In this document: one piece after another, positions 10,340 to 23,451 of the stretch | Numbering within the stretch: position 1 is the stretch's first letter | Layout: each line of letters begins with the position of its first letter | Assembly: GCA_028023455.1 (NCBI GenBank) | Contig: JAQFVV010000501.1 | Location: 330,795 to 394,794 of the forward strand | DNA: 64,000 nt | Source of the DNA: Epiperipatus broadwayi | Lineage: Eukaryota; Onychophora; Udeonychophora; Euonychophora; Peripatidae | Direction of reading: 5' to 3' | Translations under genes and position numbers: made by a program | The notes under the pieces: generated by a model | What the model was told of the DNA's origin: nothing | Database searches by the model: none | Seen by the model: the letters and a program-made list of their open reading frames with translations, nothing else

Positions 10340-11561
10340 AACTAAAATATTTAAATACCATATGACTATGTAGAACCAATATATTTTAATAATATTTAAA
10401 CATACATTATCTATATTTACCTCTCTTTTGGAATTCAATTGTGTGTATAACCTAAATGGAAATAATACATAAAACCAAGTGTAAACAAATCCAGCAATTT
10501 GATTGGTTAGTTTATTTAGATTGTGTAATATTATCCACATTTGAATTCTAATATGGCATATAAAAAATAATTAAGTGAATATAGCGTAGGTATTGGTAAG
10601 TCATTTGAGCATTAAAAAATGACAGCTGGGGCCATAATCCATTGATCTTAAGCTCCCCAGTTTGTCAATCTTATCTCTGCCTAAATTCATAGGACAGCAG
10701 TATAGTATATTAATTAATATATGTGGTTTGATATTTTATGATTGTTTTCAATGCTGTCTTAGGTTATTTTGCCATAATATTTAAATGCTCAATATTCTAT
10801 TTAAAATCCATTCAATGTTGAGTTACAGAAGTATCAATGGTGTTTAATATATATTTCCAAAATTTAATTACCTTCTGCGTTTAAATTGTCTTTGGGTATA
10901 TTTTAGAAGTATAAATATCAAAATTATTTTTAAAAAATTAACTTTAGTCTATATGTTGATTTTTTAGATATATATATATAGATTTGCTTTTCTTTAGGCT
11001 GATTTTTCCATTAATTGAAATATTAATTTTAATTAAATTAGAAGTCACAGCACTGATAATAATAATTAATAATCATAATGTATCTAAAAATAGAAACAAT
11101 TTTATATGACGTATTTAATTTTTTTTCTATAGTAGTCTATTAATTATGATTTTTTTTTATTTTAAAATCAAAACAAGTGAAGAATTTAATATATATATGA
11201 ATTCATAATAAATTATGATTAATTTAAAAAGTAAAAACTTTATTGTATCATGAATTATGTGAATATAGAATTAATTAATTAAATATATTCATATATGTAA
11301 TAATGTTAACGTTATTTACTTACACCTGCTATAGAAATTTTTTGAAGTTTCAAGAACTGACATTGTTAGATATGTTTCTGTCAATCAAACATGATGTCAT
11401 AAGTAGCCAGAAAATCAGTAAAGATTCCACAAATATACCCACCCAGTATCTTAATTCTGTAATAGGTTGACATTTTCTATTGTTAGCCCTGCTATTCAAT
11501 CTTTGATTTTAATATAAAATCTTTATTGTATGCTAAATTCAATAAATTATACGCTTTTTTT
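10340..11561. other. AT-rich, no recognised feature
   Basis: No gene or clear repeat seen; short TA runs near 10969-10980. Confidence 0.4.
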
Positions 11562-11664
11562 CCATATGTCATAGCATCGGCCGGGAGGCAAATTCGCAAC
11601 ACCATCTTCAACCAACTGCTTGCTTGCAAAGTGGCTGCTCTGATGTCTCGACTAACCATGCTTG
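11562..11664 (-). repeat. tRNA-derived SINE, copy 2 (diverged)
   Basis: Minus-strand copy of the short SINE family with its ATGACATATGG 3' end and a GTCGAGAC A-box region. The B box is eroded (GCGAATTTGCC), so it is the oldest of the four copies. Confidence 0.7.
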
Positions 11665-12642
11665 ACAATAAATTGTACTTGATTTCTTAAAAATTTAAAT
11701 TTACAAATGAAAAATATTTTTAAAAAATCATAATTCAAATTTGAAAATATTGAAAAAATGAGTTCTTAATGAGAATGAAGGATGTTTTCTTCATTTAGTA
11801 GTGGGAAAGAAACCAATCCAAGTGAGTGACTTCAGAAAATCAATGAAATTTTTTTTGATTGAAATTTATTTTTAAAACGTGAATGGATAAATGTTTATTT
11901 GTGATAAATCTATAAAAGTCTGCTTTAAAATATTAAAATTGCTTTATAAATTTTAGAATATCTCAAAAGGTCCTAACAGTGTCAGTAATGATAGGTACAT
12001 TACCTAATCATTGTCACAAGACATGATCATCTTGTCACCAGAATTTTCTTTAACATTTTGATCAAATTTATCAATTTATATTTTTGAAAATAAAACATGT
12101 ATGAATATAATCAAAGTACATCTATTTTTAGGCTTTAAATAATTATGTAATTATTGTGTAAAAATAATCAAAAGTATTTAATAAACTATGCAAAATTCAT
12201 ATTTTTCTTTTTTCAAAAAGTGATCTCACAAATGCTGTGAAAACCAGATTACAATAAATGAAAACCATCAATAAGTAGAAGCAGAACTAAACAAATGGAA
12301 TAGAGTTTGACCTTTACTGAAATACCTAGAAAATACTGACATCTTCAGATTTTTATTAATTAATTAATCAATATTTACTAGTTCTCACTTTTAGCATTTT
12401 AAAAAAACCTAGAGAAAAATATCACTATAGACAGTCATAAAAGAATGATCTAAAGTGACAGAACTATTTCCATAGTAAACAGCCATTTTAGCTTTCAGAT
12501 CTCATGAGCCAAATTGATTATATTTGCAAAGATCAACATGATCTTAAAGCATGAAAACAAAGTATATCTAGAAAGAAGTTAGTTGATTTTTTTGAAATTG
12601 TTGCCTTACCCAAACATCAGAAAATGTCAATATATATATGAT
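11665..12642. other. No recognised feature
   Basis: AT-rich sequence with no gene or repeat that I can support. Confidence 0.4.
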
Positions 12643-13345
12643 AACAGATGGCATTCTACCAAAAACACCATCAAGCGTAGTTTTCTGTTTACATAAACAT
12701 CAGAGCAAGCATTCACTATCTCTAACTTTAATTCCACTTTCAGATCATGATTTCAAGCTATTTGCTATCGTCAGTGAAAGACAGGAATAAGAAACTAGAT
12801 CTAAACACAAACTCTGAGCATTTATGAAAGTTTCATTTCAGCTTGCAAGCATGAATCTTTTAGACACGTTAATGTCTTCAAACTCAGCATAGCAAGCCAG
12901 ATAGCTACATGGGTCTGATCTCAGTTCAGCATCACCACATAGTAGAAGCCTCTACAATATACATCATTGCAAGAAAGACCTCAAAAGTACATTTATGAAA
13001 AAATGTAATGATGTATATTGCAGAGGCTTCTACTATGTGGTGATGCTGAACTGAGATCAGACCCATATAGCTATCTGGCTTGCTATTCTGAGTTTGAAGA
13101 CATTAATGTGTCTAAAAGATTCACACTTTCAAGCTGAATAGAAACTGTTTCATAAATGCTCAGAGTTTGTGTTTAGATCTGGTTTCTTATTTCTGTCTTT
13201 CACTGATGATATCAAATAGCTTGAAATCATGATCTGAAAGTGGAATTAAAGTTAGAGATAGTGAATGCTCGCTCTGACATTTATGTAAACAGAAAACTAC
13301 GCTTGACGGTGTTTTTGGTAGAACGCCATCTGTTATCATAAATAC
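12643..13345. repeat. Large foldback (arms about 330 bp)
   Basis: The left arm (about 12643-12976) and right arm (about 13003-13345) are reverse complements with a few per cent mismatches and a spacer of about 26 bp. Both arms encode a similar 47-residue open stretch beginning MITDG, containing LSLTLIPLSDHDFKLF and ending SERQ: the left arm at about 12640-12790 on the plus strand, the right arm at about 13193-13342 on the minus strand. It could be an inverted pair of a repeat carrying a gene fragment. I do not recognise the protein. Confidence 0.85.
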
Positions 13346-13997
13346 AAGCGTTAGCAAGTTTTTTAACTTGTGTTTTTTTGCTTTTATATATATATATAAC
13401 ACTATATCCTTAAAAAAAATTTAAAAAAAATTTTTTTTGCTGTTTGATGTAAATGGAATAATATAATTCCATTCACAGAATGAATCTGACTACATTACTG
13501 ACATATTTCAGTAGAATGATTTCTAAAAAGTCATTTAAATAAACTTGTAAATAATTCTCTTTTTGTTATATTAATACTAATTTATTTTCATCACTTAGAA
13601 ATTGATCTGACAAAATATTATTGACACTCAAATAACTAAAGGTAGTAAATGTTTACAAGTTTATTTAAAACATTCATTAAGAATATAGCTCATAAATAAT
13701 TTTGATAACTTCTTTGGGCTCATTTGTTTCATGAATGAATTTATATTCTCAGCAATTCATATTTGACAATACATAAAATTATTTATATGCTTGTTATAAA
13801 TCTTTTTACTTCACCAAAAACTCTAACAAAATATCTATTATATATTAATGAGAAATCTTGTTTAGCATCAAGATTGTCAATTAGTAGTAATTGATAATTT
13901 ATTGGTAACATCAAAAGCTAAAAGCTATCTCTGTTTACATGGATATAATTTTGTTTCTACTTTTTATTATAATAGCATTCCATGGAAATATTTAATT

Positions 13998-13998
<1 letters not shown>
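13346..13998. other. No recognised feature
   Basis: AT-rich, with an A-run/T-run palindrome around 13411-13438. Confidence 0.4.

Positions 13999-14052
<54 letters not shown>
13999..14052. repeat. (TA)n microsatellite
   Basis: About 27 TA units; self-complementary and able to extrude as a hairpin. Confidence 0.97.
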
Positions 14053-14053
<1 letters not shown>

Positions 14054-17000
14054 CAATACTTAAACTCTACTGAAATGTAAAATTATATTCCACAAAATTA
14101 GGCAAACAATTAATAAGCTGTTAGTATTTCAAATTCTTTATCTGGGCTTTCAAAGGAGTGCATCTTTGTCAAACATAGAATATTATTGAGCAAGATGAAT
14201 TGCATCGAATGGCTGGTTAAGCTAATAGATCCCATGCTCTTGCTGAATATAATCTTATAAGAATTATAGATACTTATGTAGAATCCCTGCCAGAAGCTTG
14301 CCAGCCATTTTATTTTAAATAATCCATTTTCAAAGGCTTATAATATAAGCAATAGGGCTGACTCTATGTTATCATATTCAATATTTGCATTTATTAAAAT
14401 GATAAATAAAAGAAACACAAAAGTCCAAAGGGTTTTAATTAATTTTTTTAATGGAAATTCACTACACCCACTGTAAACAAATGTCAGTGCATTCTCAAAC
14501 AATATTTTGGAGCCTTCTAACTACATTTCTTTCTGAACAGATAGGTTCTTAGAACATGTTTGCACATGACACCACCATTGCATCTCTGTTTGTCCATAAA
14601 GTGTCATATTGTACCCATTGTCATGGATTATTTTTTTAAATATTCCTCTGCATCTTGCTCTATTGATGAAAGATTCCAAATTTTAATTATATATTTCCAA
14701 AAATGATAAGCCAAAAAAGGAATGTTAAAAAAACACCACATGTTAACTAATATTAAAAAAATAATAATTTTATCCATGTGTTATCTGTTGACCTCATGTT
14801 AAGGGTTCACCACATGTTAACATTTGGACATTATGTTGTTAACGGAATTTATTTAAAAATGTATTTGAATTTTTTAAAAATAAACATTCAATGTAGAATA
14901 CATTTGTGAATATTTTTTAAAGTTAACAAGTTCGAGAAAATAATTTCAACAAAAAAAATGTCAGTCTAAAACTTTGCTATAATTTCATGATATTACATCT
15001 AGAAACTGTTATGAATGGGAAAAATTGATTTTTTGAAAATTTTATGATTATTTTGCATAGTAATTGTGTAATAATTATTAAAAATTAAAAATATATATTA
15101 TTATATATTTATTTTCTACAGAAATATTTTATTTTAAAATATAAAATATATTTTTCTAAATAATGATTACTGAAAATCCAATCTTTCCACTAACAATCTG
15201 ATAGAAAATATAGCATGTAAAAATTACTAAAAAGTTTTAAACTTTAAAAACAAACATCAAACAGAGAAGATTTCATTCATTTTGCAAATTGAATCTGCTC
15301 CACCTGAAGTTTGATGATGAAATATCACTTTGTTTTGATTAAAATCTTATTTTTAAAATAATTCCAGAAAGCAAATGCAATATTTTAAAATTCATTTAAT
15401 TTTTAAACAAAAATATCCATTGAGATTGAATTTATTATATTCTGATTAATAATAATGGTTTAATATTAAAATGAAAGTTGAAAGCTTACAGCAAGTGAGG
15501 ACAATGACAACTGTCATGATACAGGAAGGTTATCAAATACAATTAAAAAAAATGACAGTTGTCACATTTAGTATAAACCACAGTGTTACATTAAATTCTA
15601 GAGAAATGTTAATAATAAAAATTTGTATATGCAGTTAGATTTTAATTTATGTACATAGTATGTTCCATTACTTTTTGCTCAAGTTGATTTTTGCATTATC
15701 ATTAACTATAGTGCAAAATATAAAAATGTTTGTAAGAAACCAAAATAAACACTGCAGTATATCAAGAGATATTAGTAGAGAATGATGTGTATTAGAACTG
15801 AGAGCTTATGCATCATGTAATTTGAATCTTTTATACTTTACTGTAATGAGATGGTCAGATTACATGTGAAGTGTATATGTGATCATGCCCAACAATTGGC
15901 TGTGCCAGATATAATGGGATGAAATACATTTATATGATTCATATCCAACAACTCGTGGTTTTGAAACTGAAACCATTTAACTATGGTCATCCACTTGGTC
16001 TTTATGTAAGGGCATTACACATGATACAGCAAATCAGTTACTTGATGACAATCTAAATTTTAGGAAGTAGTCCCATGATGATTAATGATTGAGTGTGCTG
16101 GTGAGGTTCACACTTGCACAACTTCCCTTCACCTCTTTTGATCCTCGTTATTCCACAGAGTTCAAACTCAGGGAGAATGTATATGTATTCTATTTCAAGG
16201 TATGAGTATTTCATATCTGATATATGCATTAGATATGTGTATGTGTGATTGATTGGAAAATATAAAAATCAAATAACAAACAACTAATTTGATTTAATAT
16301 TTAACAAATTTTGATGATGATCGCTATTCATAATTTTTTACAACAAAGTAGTGTATTTAATGTTAATAATCCCTACGAAGAATGGTCATTTCCCATTCCA
16401 ATTTAACAAACTCAAATTTACATTGAAAACAATTTTAAACTATATTTTAATAATTAAAACTCTTTGATGATTAAACTTTCATGAAATAATTTGGTCATTA
16501 ATTTCTACCCTTCCTGTCTATATGTTGAGATCTATTGAGAATTGCTTATAGATCCTGATCTCCTTCCTATTCTGGTGTTACATAGACCTATGATAGGATA
16601 GACCAATCATTCAAGAGTTAGTCATACATTCCGAATAACAAATCTAATAATTAAGTTAATTAAACACAAACATTGAACACAAAAAAATATTGTAACTGTC
16701 AAAGTGTGAACTCTTAATATTGAATAAGATTAAAGTCTCACCTTTCAAGTCAATAGACTGATATACTAATTGGCAAGTAAGTCGGGAGTCTGCTCCTAAA
16801 TTTTTTATTAAATGAAAAGTAAAAAAAAAAAAAATAGAATTGATAGTTCCCCTCCCTCTAGAATAATTGACGATTGGATGGATTGACTCTCTGTTTGGAA
16901 AGAAAGAAACCAATTTAACAAACAAAATAATAATAATAATAATAATGTATATATAAAAATATAATTTGGGGTGTTAATCCAGCAAAGTCTAGCCATAGTT

Positions 17001-18066
17001 CAAAGTCTTGTAATCCACATTGTGAAACCTGTGAATACCCTTGCACTTAGGAAAGTTCCTTTGCATGAACTGAATGGTAATCCATCAGATAATCTTTAAT
17101 TGCCATCTGGGTCTTCATGTTGGTGACTCAGACTCTTTTATAAACTATCTTTTCTATTCTGAGATCATTTCTTTGCTTGATTGTCACGTGTTGTAAGTCT
17201 TTTATTATCGTGGTTGTCATGATGTTAATTTGAAATGATAATTATATCAGAAACTCTTGGCTGTATGACAGGTAGCTTCATCCTCCACAATGTTTTATTA
17301 CTTCTTAGCCATGCATTCTTGCATTCTTTGTTGTTTTCTCGCTTATAACTAAAAATATAAGCGTTATAGAATTAAGGTAAGTCCTTTAATCAACTTCCTC
17401 AAATTGCAATCGTAATGGTTTACGAACTTCAATAGTAAGGATAGTTAATATGACAAATAAATAGATTATAAGAATTTATCAAATATATTTTCTTGAAGAT
17501 GTAATTTATTTGCCTTCCTTTTTTTTTTCTTAAAAAGAACAAAAGTGTTCTATCTTATCTTAAGTTCTTATTTTTTTTTTTTAGCTCGTGATTTTCAAGT
17601 CCGCCCTTTGCTTTCATTGTTAAAGTCACTTTGATTTTTTTATAATTTTATGCTGAATTAATAATAATAAAAACAATTTAACATTAATTTTTTCCTTTTT
17701 TTTTTTTTTTTTTTTTTGAGATTTTTACTTGCTTGCGTTTAAGGATTTGGTATATATAAATTAGTATTGTCAATCATATAATTTTGACTGACAATTTTGC
17801 ACAGCCATAATAACTTATAATCAATAATATGCTTTTGATTGTGTTGGTAGATTCAGTTTTTATGATGAATGTGTGAGTGATGATTTTTGTGTGGTCGGTT
17901 TAATGTATCCTCACATTACATAAGTTAAAAATTTTGTACTTAAGTACAAATTTGTTTATTTGAATTATATAAGTTGAGAGGTGATTCTAAGCCACTAAAG
18001 AATAATACGAAATAATAATGGAACAGTAAGTAGATCAATACAAAATATTTTTTGATTTAAAAATAA
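14053..18066. other. Long AT-rich stretch without recognised genes
   Basis: No protein domain or RNA was recognised over 4 kb. Open frames at 16656-16996 are low-complexity. Short AAT and T-run microsatellites occur near 16927-16946 and 17698-17717. A text-like segment at 16080-16200 resembles 57290-57440 weakly (TTCAAACTCAGGGAGAAT against TTCGAACTCGGAGAATTT), a possible dispersed repeat. Confidence 0.4.
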
Positions 18067-18169
18067 AGCGTTGGTGGTCGAGAGGTCAGCACAGCCACCT
18101 TACAAGCAGTTGTCCCGGGTTAGCGGGTTCGCTTCCCTGCCGATGCTATGACACATGGAAAAAAAAAAA
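18067..18169 (+). repeat. tRNA-derived SINE, copy 3
   Basis: Starts AGCGTTGGTGGTCGAGAGGT with a clear A box, then B-box-like GGGTTCGCTTCCC and ATGACACATGG, ending in an A-run. I could not see a clear target-site duplication. Confidence 0.85.
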
Positions 18170-18199
18170 TACTAATGAAAAATTATTTAAATGGCTACA

Positions 18200-18480
18200 T
18201 TTATTTTATAAGTGCCAAACATACTTCATCCACAACTTTGACAAGATCCTTTTTAGATAAATGCAGTAATAATTATCGCTAGTCATTTATTAAATTAAAG
18301 ATTATCTCTAGCTCAGATATAAACTTTAAACCTCAGTTAAAAGGTAATATAAACTATTTTTTAATTAAACACACACATAGAATAATTCAACTTTATTTCT
18401 ATTTCTCCACGTGTAATATCATTTGCAAATGTACTTAATAATGATAAAATAAAATTGTCGAAAGTCTAGACATAAGCTTT
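18200..18480 (-). repeat. Diverged dispersed repeat (family F)
   Basis: The minus strand contains GAGATAATCTTTAATTTAATAAATGA, similar in two halves to segments near 44028-44060 and 49450-49490 (GATAATCT, then TTAATAAATGATTAAT). Edges are uncertain. Confidence 0.35.
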
Positions 18481-19029
18481 AAATGGTAAATAAAGGGTTA
18501 ATCTAAATATAATAGCAAGAAAATGGCAACATTAAGTTTGTATAAACATAGTGCTTGGTCGATCTTTGATTGATCAATTTTTTTTTTTTAGCCAAATGTA
18601 ATAAGAAACATAGTATGAATTTTTAAACATTCTTTACAGAAATAATTTTTAACTTTGATTTTTTACAATAATTTATAACTACTGACAATCGGAAATTATT
18701 AATCATTTAAACCTTCACAATTTGAACACGACTGTCTTTATCCTTCATTTATAAATCAAATATTGTGGATGATGAGGGCAGGCTATAATCAAAGATGTTG
18801 CTTTAGTGTTAGACTTATGAGGTCAAAAATATGTAGCCTGTGGGTGAGTCACTGATGTCAACCATGGTAGGTTTATCTTACGTTAATAAGGCAGTGAAAT
18901 AATTCAGTTATTTGGTGTTTCACACTATATATGTGTGTGTGGAAGACAAAGTTACATAAAATTTAAAATGTACTTATATAAGTGTTGTGCATGTGTATAC
19001 AAAATGGAACAGGCTTTAAATAGCTACTA
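18481..19029. other. No recognised feature
   Basis: AT-rich, no gene or repeat that I can support. Confidence 0.35.
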
Positions 19030-19330
19030 CATAAATGCACCCTAATAGCCCTCAAAGAACAATAAAGAAGAAGTAGCACTTCAAGATTTACCACTTGCTG
19101 GGTTTGAGTGATATTTTGCATTTTAAGTCAAAAATAGTAAAATACTCATTTATTGACAAATATTGGGTGATCAATTAGACCAGCTATGGTCCAACTTCCT
19201 GAAAAACAATTGCATTATTAAAACAAATTTCAAAATTATTTGAGCCAAATTGGTGATCAGATTTTAGGATCACTGGAAGAATTATGCTACCATTACTTTA
19301 TGACCGTTCACATATATATATATTAAATTG
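19030..19330 (+). repeat. Diverged dispersed repeat (family E)
   Basis: Shares an ordered series of short matches with 37110-37400: AAAATAGT, ATACTCATTTA, TGACAA/TGACCA, GATCAATTAG-like and a TATATATA end. Weaker matches occur at 29560-29640 and 36000-36160. No coding potential. Confidence 0.4.
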
Positions 19331-19394
19331 AGGATTTATATGAATAAATAAAGCTATCTTGCACCATGTATAGAAATGTTTGATCTTTTAAGTG

Positions 19395-19900
19395 AAAAAT
19401 GTAGTATCTATTGAATAGTAGTGCCACCAAGTGCAAGTTTTTGTAATCAATGAATGCAGGAAGATTTGTGCATAAAATCCTTCACTCATCCAACATCCCC
19501 AGGCTAGTTTCTAACTTGTGGTTTTCATCCATGATGAGCCTTGGATTTGAGAACACTGCACCTAGATCTTAGGATCCAATGCAAGCAGCCTTTTTTCACC
19601 TATTTGATTAACTGTAAAGTTTCCAACCCAGGCTCATTATCTTGCACAGTCATGGAGATCTTTTCAGCATCTATACATTTTGGTGTCTGGTTTTCAAAAA
19701 ACCACAGTCACCATTTTCTTATAGACAGGATAGGTATAAAATCATCAAAACATCACATGATCACCATTTCTTATGCTTGCACATGTTGTTAATAAGAGTA
19801 CCAAACTCTATATAGTAGTACCACCAAAGTGCTCTCAAATCCAAGATTCCTCACCGATGAAAGCCACAAGCTAGAAACTAGTCTGGGCACTAGGTAAGAA
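19395..19900. repeat. Repeat family A, foldback copy
   Basis: The plus-oriented part (about 19410-19600) contains CTAGTTTCTAACTTGTGG and CACTGCACCTAGATCTTAGG. An inverted part (about 19780-19900) contains AAAGCCACAAGCTAGAAACT. Both show a degraded hairpin core. The open frame 19541-19792 runs across repeat sequence and is not a gene. Confidence 0.7.
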
Positions 19901-21568
19901 TTTTATGCTCAAAACTTTCTGCACAAAGTGAGATCGAGCAAATACAGTTGATAGATAAGCTGGATCATACTGAATTTAACTAAAAAGTCTTTCACATTCA
20001 AGGCTTTGAGAGTTGAGACTGTTGGGTGAAGTTTGCACTCTTTTCTTTGCAACAAAGTGGGATGTTTATATTTTACCACATCATATAAATGTTTCAGAAC
20101 TTTCAGATAAAATTCTTCACCGTTATGAACTAAATCTGAGAGAAAAATCCCATTTGCATAAATAAAAAAAAAATCAATGTTAATTGTTCGAACATTTCAG
20201 CTATTATAAAAAAAATTGATAAATATGCAAAACACGTGTTAGAAAAAAGTACTATATGGCTCCACAATTTTACATGGTAATGTCATTTGGCAGTCTGATA
20301 CAGAAAAGATCCTACAAAAAGTATGTAACAGCAAAAGTATATATTGCAACAGGTTGCAAACCAGAGAATGATTCTGGTTATTTTGGGGTCCTCCCATCAC
20401 ATGTTGATAAGCTTTACAAAGTGTATAATTATTTTTGATTTTCCATTCTTAAATTGTTTTTAGTGCTTTACACCACAATTGTAGCTGTTTTGCTTCATAT
20501 ATGTATAAAGTAAAACAAATCCAGAAATAATTTGACAATTTTCAAAATACCAATGTATAAATAAAAGTCATAACCAGCTTATTTCACTCTAAGTAGCAAT
20601 TTACAATTCGAATTTTTAAAATCGGTCACATTAACCTTTAATGCTTAATAATTTGCTCCTACGATAGCATGATATGAATGAGACTCAAACTTGGTTTGAT
20701 GACCATTTTCTTTTAATCATTTGATGATGAGAACTAGACTAATGGTAAATTTATAATTTACTCAATTTTATGTCTAACTCTTCCTGAAAAGATTTCTTTT
20801 TATTAATAATTATTTAGGTACTTATAAATTTGGCTTACCAATTTTCTGTGTTTTATTTAATATTTTTATGACCAAGATTAATTAATGCTAAGTAAAATGT
20901 ATGTATAGCAAGATTAGCGACCCCAAGAAAAAAAAATTTTTTGGGGGTTTCAACCGAAAGTGCGACTGTATATATTTTATACCTAACAAATTTACGACTC
21001 TCTCTCATCCGTGCACCAATACAGCACTTTACTATGACAGTTTACATATAAATTTTGAACTGTAAGGTCTTATTCTATCTTTAGATGTTCGTGTTACTTT
21101 ATTGTTGTAAAAAATGAATTATGATTGGTTTTTAAAAAACAATCACATGACATTTTAATTTTTTAAAAAAGATGTTTTTATAAATTTTTGCTCAAATTAA
21201 AAATTAGAAAGGATTACTTATTTCAAATAATTTCTAAGATTATTTGTGAAAATTTTATAATTAATATCTAATAATTGAAAAACAGTCTTGCCAAAAATCG
21301 TCTGCTGACTAATGTGTAAAAAATTAAAACCTGATTCAAAAAATCATGGAGCAAAATGAAATTCATTTTTATTTGACAAGATATTGATTAAAGAATATAA
21401 ATAATGATATCTCAAAAATCTTTCCTGTTTTCTTTTCAAAATTCAACCAAATAAATAAATAAATTCATTATATATATACACATATGCATAGTTTTCAATA
21501 AATATAACTGTAAATGTATATTTTATACATATATATAATGTTATGCTTTTCTTTTTCATTTTTTTTAG
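19901..21568. other. Non-coding, probable intron upstream of the exon
   Basis: No gene recognised. A small hairpin lies at 20921-20950 (CCCCAAG, A/T run, TTGGGGG). A 60-codon open frame at 20256-20438 has unremarkable composition and no domain. The pyrimidine tract at 21543-21566 precedes the exon's splice acceptor. Confidence 0.4.
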
Positions 21569-21806
21569 GGAAGGATTTGAACTAGCCTTTAATATTTTAC
21601 GCAAATCTGTTACCACCAGCTGCCAAAGTATTGTAATTTTCATTACTGACGGTTTATCACGTGATGCTACTCAACGTTGTGGTGAGGGTCGGTATATTCA
21701 TAACGCTGATGATAAAAGACAGTTTACACCTGGTGGCTTATGTGAATACGACTTTGCTGATCTTCTAGAGAAAGTTAACTTATTGAAATCTTCGTTTGCT
21801 CAGAAA
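21569..21806 (+). CDS. Internal exon of a VWA-domain protein (VWA/Cache or alpha2delta-like)
   Basis: This is the only convincing host coding sequence. A pyrimidine tract and AG (21567-21568) precede it and a consensus GTAAGT donor (21807-21812) follows it. The exon is 238 bp and begins with the last base of a split codon. It encodes about 79 residues: EGFELAFNILRKS, then CQSIVIFITDG, then CGEGRYIHNADD and CEYDFADLLEKVNLL. The hydrophobic strand ending in TDG is the classic VWA beta-strand carrying a metal-site (MIDAS) aspartate (21648-21650). The DxSxS part would be on an upstream exon, not found. Cysteine-containing segments after TDG recall the VWA/Cache family (CACHD1-like, related to calcium-channel alpha2delta), which would be a membrane-anchored extracellular protein. 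The family choice is inferred; VWA itself is well supported. Confidence 0.75.
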
Positions 21807-22865
21807 GTAAGTCTCTAAATTTTGTTATAAGTATGTATTTAATACAAAACCTTATAGACATAGACTATCTTTCATAAATTGCTTTATGTAAAGATATATA
21901 TGTATATAGTAATGTTCACAAATCTTCTCTTACTAAAATCTCTCAGTTTACTGTGATCAAATAAGTACAGACAAACTGCATTAATATGAATACTATCAAT
22001 TCAAAAACTTTTATTATCCAGACAAATTATATTAAATTACTTCGATTTATTGCGTTGATTTCTGCCGCACAAAAATATTGTGCTGCTATACATTTATGCA
22101 TATTCTATATTTGAAAATATATTGTTATTAATAAAATAAATTCAAGCAGATTTATTACGAGTATTTCAATATATACAAATATATAAACAATATATAGGAA
22201 AATCTTTCTAAGTTTGAGTTTATAATGAGGGCGTTTATTGGTGAAATCTGAAAACTTCAGAAATCAAAAAAAAGCCCTCAAACTAAGGATTTCAGAATAA
22301 TAGTACTGTATCTGTATATTTTCTGTTACCTAAGGTGAGACTGTTTAATTCTTTCTTCTTCTTTTTTGAGATTTTGAAGGAACTATGCAGAAAAATTCCT
22401 AATGTCCAATCCACATTGTTTTGACTTCACAAATGTTATTACTATATGATTATTCATATGATAAACTAATATGGATTTGCTGTTTGCCAATATGTGTGGA
22501 CCAGTATGGTGAATTTATTGGTTTTTTACCTTTGAGTTTAATTCTAAGAAACATCAGTTTTTCTTCTTAGTTGTCCCATAGTTTTTAATTTGAAACATCA
22601 TATGAGTTTTTTTTTGAAGGCAAGATGAATGAGAGGAAATGATTTTCTTAGATATTTATAATCATAACAGATAAATAAAAGTATGGTCCTTATTTCCAGA
22701 AGATAGCAAAATTATCAGCTAAGACAGTGTGGCTAACAACTGAAAATGGGTTATTCTAAGAATCCCCTAATTCTGGACATCATTTGATTGCATCTTTTAT
22801 TTACTCTTTGTCTGAAGGTTTGTGATGATGGTATATTATTAGATGTGATATGATGGATTATTTTC
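21807..22865. other. Probable intron, no recognised feature
   Basis: Begins with the splice donor of the VWA exon. An imperfect inverted repeat occurs near 22205-22290. No next exon was found. Confidence 0.45.
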
Positions 22866-22985
22866 ATCATCTATGAGTGAATGTTAAATGTATTGAAAAT
22901 TTTAAACTTTATTTAAACTTTCCAAATACAAACAACTTGTTAATAATAACACACAAATAAACAACAAGTTAGTGATTATGCAATG

Positions 22986-23018
22986 TTTCAAATAGTATTA
23001 TTCTCCATTGTTCTTCAG
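22986..23018 (-). ncRNA. Hammerhead-like hairpin core
   Basis: The minus strand reads CTGAAGA, A, then CAATGG, a loop, CTATTT, then GAAAC. AATGG can pair with CTATT using one G-U pair. Both hammerhead core strands are intact here, but the helix is weaker than in the 3836 copy. Confidence 0.4.
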
Positions 23019-23383
23019 ATGTTGTTGGCCTAATATGCATAGTGTTAGTATTCACATAGAAGTTGAATGAATATCAAATTAAGATGAACACTCTAACTAA
23101 CTGAGCTATTCTGACAAAGGCAACATATAGTAGAAATTCAATACATTTATATATGAGGGTTGGTTCAAATCCTCCTGAGTCCTTCAATTTTTTTAAGAGC
23201 AAGGTTAATTAGTTTTATTATTGTTGTTATTATTATCATTATTATTAATAATAATACTTTTTTTTGTATTTTATTACTGCCTTTAGTTGTTACATTTAAA
23301 TTCCTCGCTCAAGATTTTTCTTGTATGGTATTTATCTCACTGTAATATGCATTTATTGTTTGTTTCATAATGAATAAAATAAA

Positions 23384-23451
23384 TATTATTATTATTATCA
23401 TCATCATCATCCTTCTTCTTCTCCTCTCCCTCCTCCTCCTCCTCCTTCTTT
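23384..23451. repeat. Compound trinucleotide microsatellite
   Basis: ATT units change to ATC, then CTT and CTC units in one run, ending in a pyrimidine-only tract. Confidence 0.95.

Noticed and set aside
18067-18169. A genuine tRNA gene
   Set aside because: The body has tRNA boxes but no foldable acceptor stem or anticodon arm by eye, and it recurs with tails and a target duplication, so it is a SINE.
20921-20950. CCCCAAG/TTGGGGG hairpin as a terminator
   Set aside because: Bacterial-type terminators are not meaningful here; kept only as a small hairpin.
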